DNA from: Coxiellaceae bacterium
Lineage (GTDB): Bacteria; Pseudomonadota; Gammaproteobacteria; Coxiellales; Coxiellaceae
DNA length: 34,287 nucleotides
Direction: 5' to 3'
Assembly: GCA_030680235.1 (NCBI GenBank)
Contig: JAUXWQ010000032.1
Coordinates: 1-34,287, forward strand
Shown here: positions 33,147 to 34,287 of the stretch, piece after piece
Layout of the letters: each line of letters opens with the position of its first letter
Position numbering within the stretch: position 1 is the stretch's first letter
Program-made: the position numbers and the translations under genes
Notes under the pieces: model-generated
The model's input: only the letters and a program-made list of their open reading frames with translations
Told to the model about the DNA's origin: nothing
Databases searched by the model: none

Positions 33147-33995
33147 TCAATTCATGGTTAATGTAATTGTTGAATCTTCTTCGCTATGGACGGCTATAGG
33201 CAATAGCGGCGCTGATTCATGTAGCTCTGAGGATTTATACTGTGCAACCATGTAAAATAACATATGTATGCGAGACAAAGCAGCTACCAAATCAATTGGG
33301 AAGTCACACACCTTTGCGGTTGCAAGGCCGCTCAAAACGAAACTCACTACAACCAAAGCAAAGAAAAAGGCCGCCGCTATCTTATTAACCAAGGTGGTTT
33401 TTTCTCTTTCAAAATAAGTAATATCCAAAACACGACTGAAAGACTCACCAGCACCCCCTAATGAAGCCGCTGTTGATGCTGCAAAAAAAAGCGTTTTGGA
33501 GTCAAAGGCAATCGAGGCCGAAGCAGTAGCACCACTGACGAGTGAACAAGCAACGCCAGCAATACGACCTGCATTTTTCTTGATGCGAGAAACACACGGG
33601 CTTTCATCCGTATCAGCAACAGATTCCCAATTTAAGCCCGTAATACACAATAGACAGAATGAGCCTATTAAACTTGGCAAAGCAATAGACTGATCAAATT
33701 CATGCGCCGCACTCAAACTTGAAAAACATGTTTGTATAACAAGCAATGGAAGCACAGGGATAGCCATTTTAAGATTATTGCGTTTTGTAGGATTATCCCA
33801 ATGATCCATAATACGACCCGCTACATTTAAAATACCTGCAACGGGCGTTATTGCACTGGCAATATCAAAATTTTGATGTGATCTTTGACTTTCATTTGCA
33901 GCAATTGATCTGAAATCAAATCCAAGCGCTGCACAAATAACAAAAAAAGCCACTATCCGGGGCGCATTATCCTGTAGTGATTTTTTATCAAACAT
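33147..33995 (-). CDS. Unknown multi-pass membrane protein
   Basis: A 282-residue protein with about seven or eight hydrophobic segments (roughly 13-27, 44-62, 77-96, 104-122, 141-162, 167-184, 207-227 and 235-250), rich in Ala, Ser and small residues. The N-terminus (MFDKKSLQDNAPR) and C-terminus (HSEEDSTITLTMN) are polar and probably cytoplasmic. I recognise no family. AGG lies 8 bases before the ATG, and a TATAAT (minus strand, 34023-34028) lies about 30 bp upstream. It is in the same direction as glmM, 85 bp before it, but its base composition is slightly different and an operon is uncertain. Confidence 0.7.
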   Translation of the reverse strand: MFDKKSLQDNAPRIVAFFVICAALGFDFRSIAANESQRSHQNFDIASAITPVAGILNVAGRIMDHWDNPTKRNNLKMAIPVLPLLVIQTCFSSLSAAHEFDQSIALPSLIGSFCLLCITGLNWESVADTDESPCVSRIKKNAGRIAGVACSLVSGATASASIAFDSKTLFFAASTAASLGGAGESFSRVLDITYFEREKTTLVNKIAAAFFFALVVVSFVLSGLATAKVCDFPIDLVAALSRIHMLFYMVAQYKSSELHESAPLLPIAVHSEEDSTITLTMN

Positions 33996-34145
33996 GCATT
34001 CAACCTAATTTAAAAAGAATAAATTATACAAGGGGCTCCTTAAAATAAACCGGGGCTCTCAAAAAAGCGCAAAATTTGCAACAAATTATAAAAATGTATG
34101 TAATGTACTGTTACAGCTATTTATAAAGAGATTATCATTGCCTTA

Positions 34146-34194
34146 GCAGCAATTCCCCGTGAACAAAAAATTTTCATCTTTTGGCGATCTTGAA
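34146..34194 (+). repeat. 49-bp dispersed repeat, right copy
   Basis: Matches 205-253 with three mismatches and in the same orientation (GCAGCAATTCC through GGCGATCTTGAA). It abuts an inverted repeat starting at 34194, so it may be the flank or end of a palindromic element. Confidence 0.7.
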
Positions 34195-34260
34195 TGGTAA
34201 TTTGTTTCGAAAATGCTCATGGACTTCATGACCACTGCGCTTTTCTCAACAAATTACCAT
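34194..34260. repeat. Inverted repeat at the right edge
   Basis: ATGGTAATTTGTT (34194-34206) pairs perfectly with AACAAATTACCAT (34248-34260). Inner bases (CGAAAATGC against GCGCTTTTC) pair partly. It looks like another small palindromic element; the window ends 27 bp later. Confidence 0.6.
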
Positions 34261-34287
34261 CCAACCTCGCCTAAAATCTAAAAATTA

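Overview
The window looks like a stretch of chromosome from an AT-rich gammaproteobacterium, probably an intracellular or host-associated member of the Legionellales/Coxiellaceae. This is inferred from the gene types (a CBU_0592-like small membrane protein, xseB-ispA, YdgA/DUF945, an AddAB-type nuclease pair, LPS-core glycosyltransferases and an O-antigen ligase) and from the many short palindromic mobile repeats. No database search was possible, so taxonomy is a judgement. No rRNA, tRNA, CRISPR array, prophage or complete insertion sequence was found.

Layout. 1-349: a palindromic MITE-like repeat and a second repeat whose partner lies at the far end of the window. 350-2092: aspS, with residues typical of a non-discriminating aspartyl-tRNA synthetase. 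2093-2394: a large nested palindrome. 2395-5082: an 895-residue protein of unknown function with a faint kinase-like stretch (best candidate here for an undescribed or effector-like protein). 5174-5623: a small secreted four-cysteine protein. 5624-5967: a 180-bp MITE, a strong hairpin and the yebC promoter. 5968-7715: yebC, a CBU_0592-like membrane protein and an overlapping CarF/PEDS1-type lipid desaturase. 7716-8536: a decayed IS4/Tn5-type element with a clean 9-bp target duplication, itself carrying a nested MITE and inserted into a GC-rich inverted repeat. 8537-8773: a Thr/Ala/Lys/His-rich exported protein. 9081-11381: a large MscS-family channel. 11419-11578: another MITE. 11616-12705: xseB-ispA. 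12705-12822: a 41-bp-arm inverted repeat filling the gap to the convergent DUF945 gene.

14794-23490 is a cell-envelope glycan locus: three GT9 (heptosyltransferase-like) proteins, a DUF5672 putative glycosyltransferase, an ELM1-family protein, two GT4 glycosyltransferases and an O-antigen-ligase-like membrane protein. Together they probably assemble the LPS core and attach a polymer to it. GlmM at 31734-33062 supplies the amino-sugar precursor branch but is not physically part of the locus.

23491-23796 is an AT-rich intergenic region with several DnaA-box-like 9-mers. 23797-29752 encodes an AddB-like nuclease and an AddA/UvrD-type helicase-nuclease, presumably forming a double-strand-break end-processing complex. 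The remainder holds a MITE with a TTA duplication, an outer-membrane beta-barrel protein, a cytosolic 5'-nucleotidase, glmM, an unknown multi-pass membrane protein, and the second copy of the 49-bp repeat found near the left end.

The most distinctive features are the density of small non-autonomous palindromic repeats, which occupy most of the larger gene-free gaps, the candidate plasmalogen desaturase, the unclassified 895-residue protein, and the DnaA-box cluster upstream of addB.
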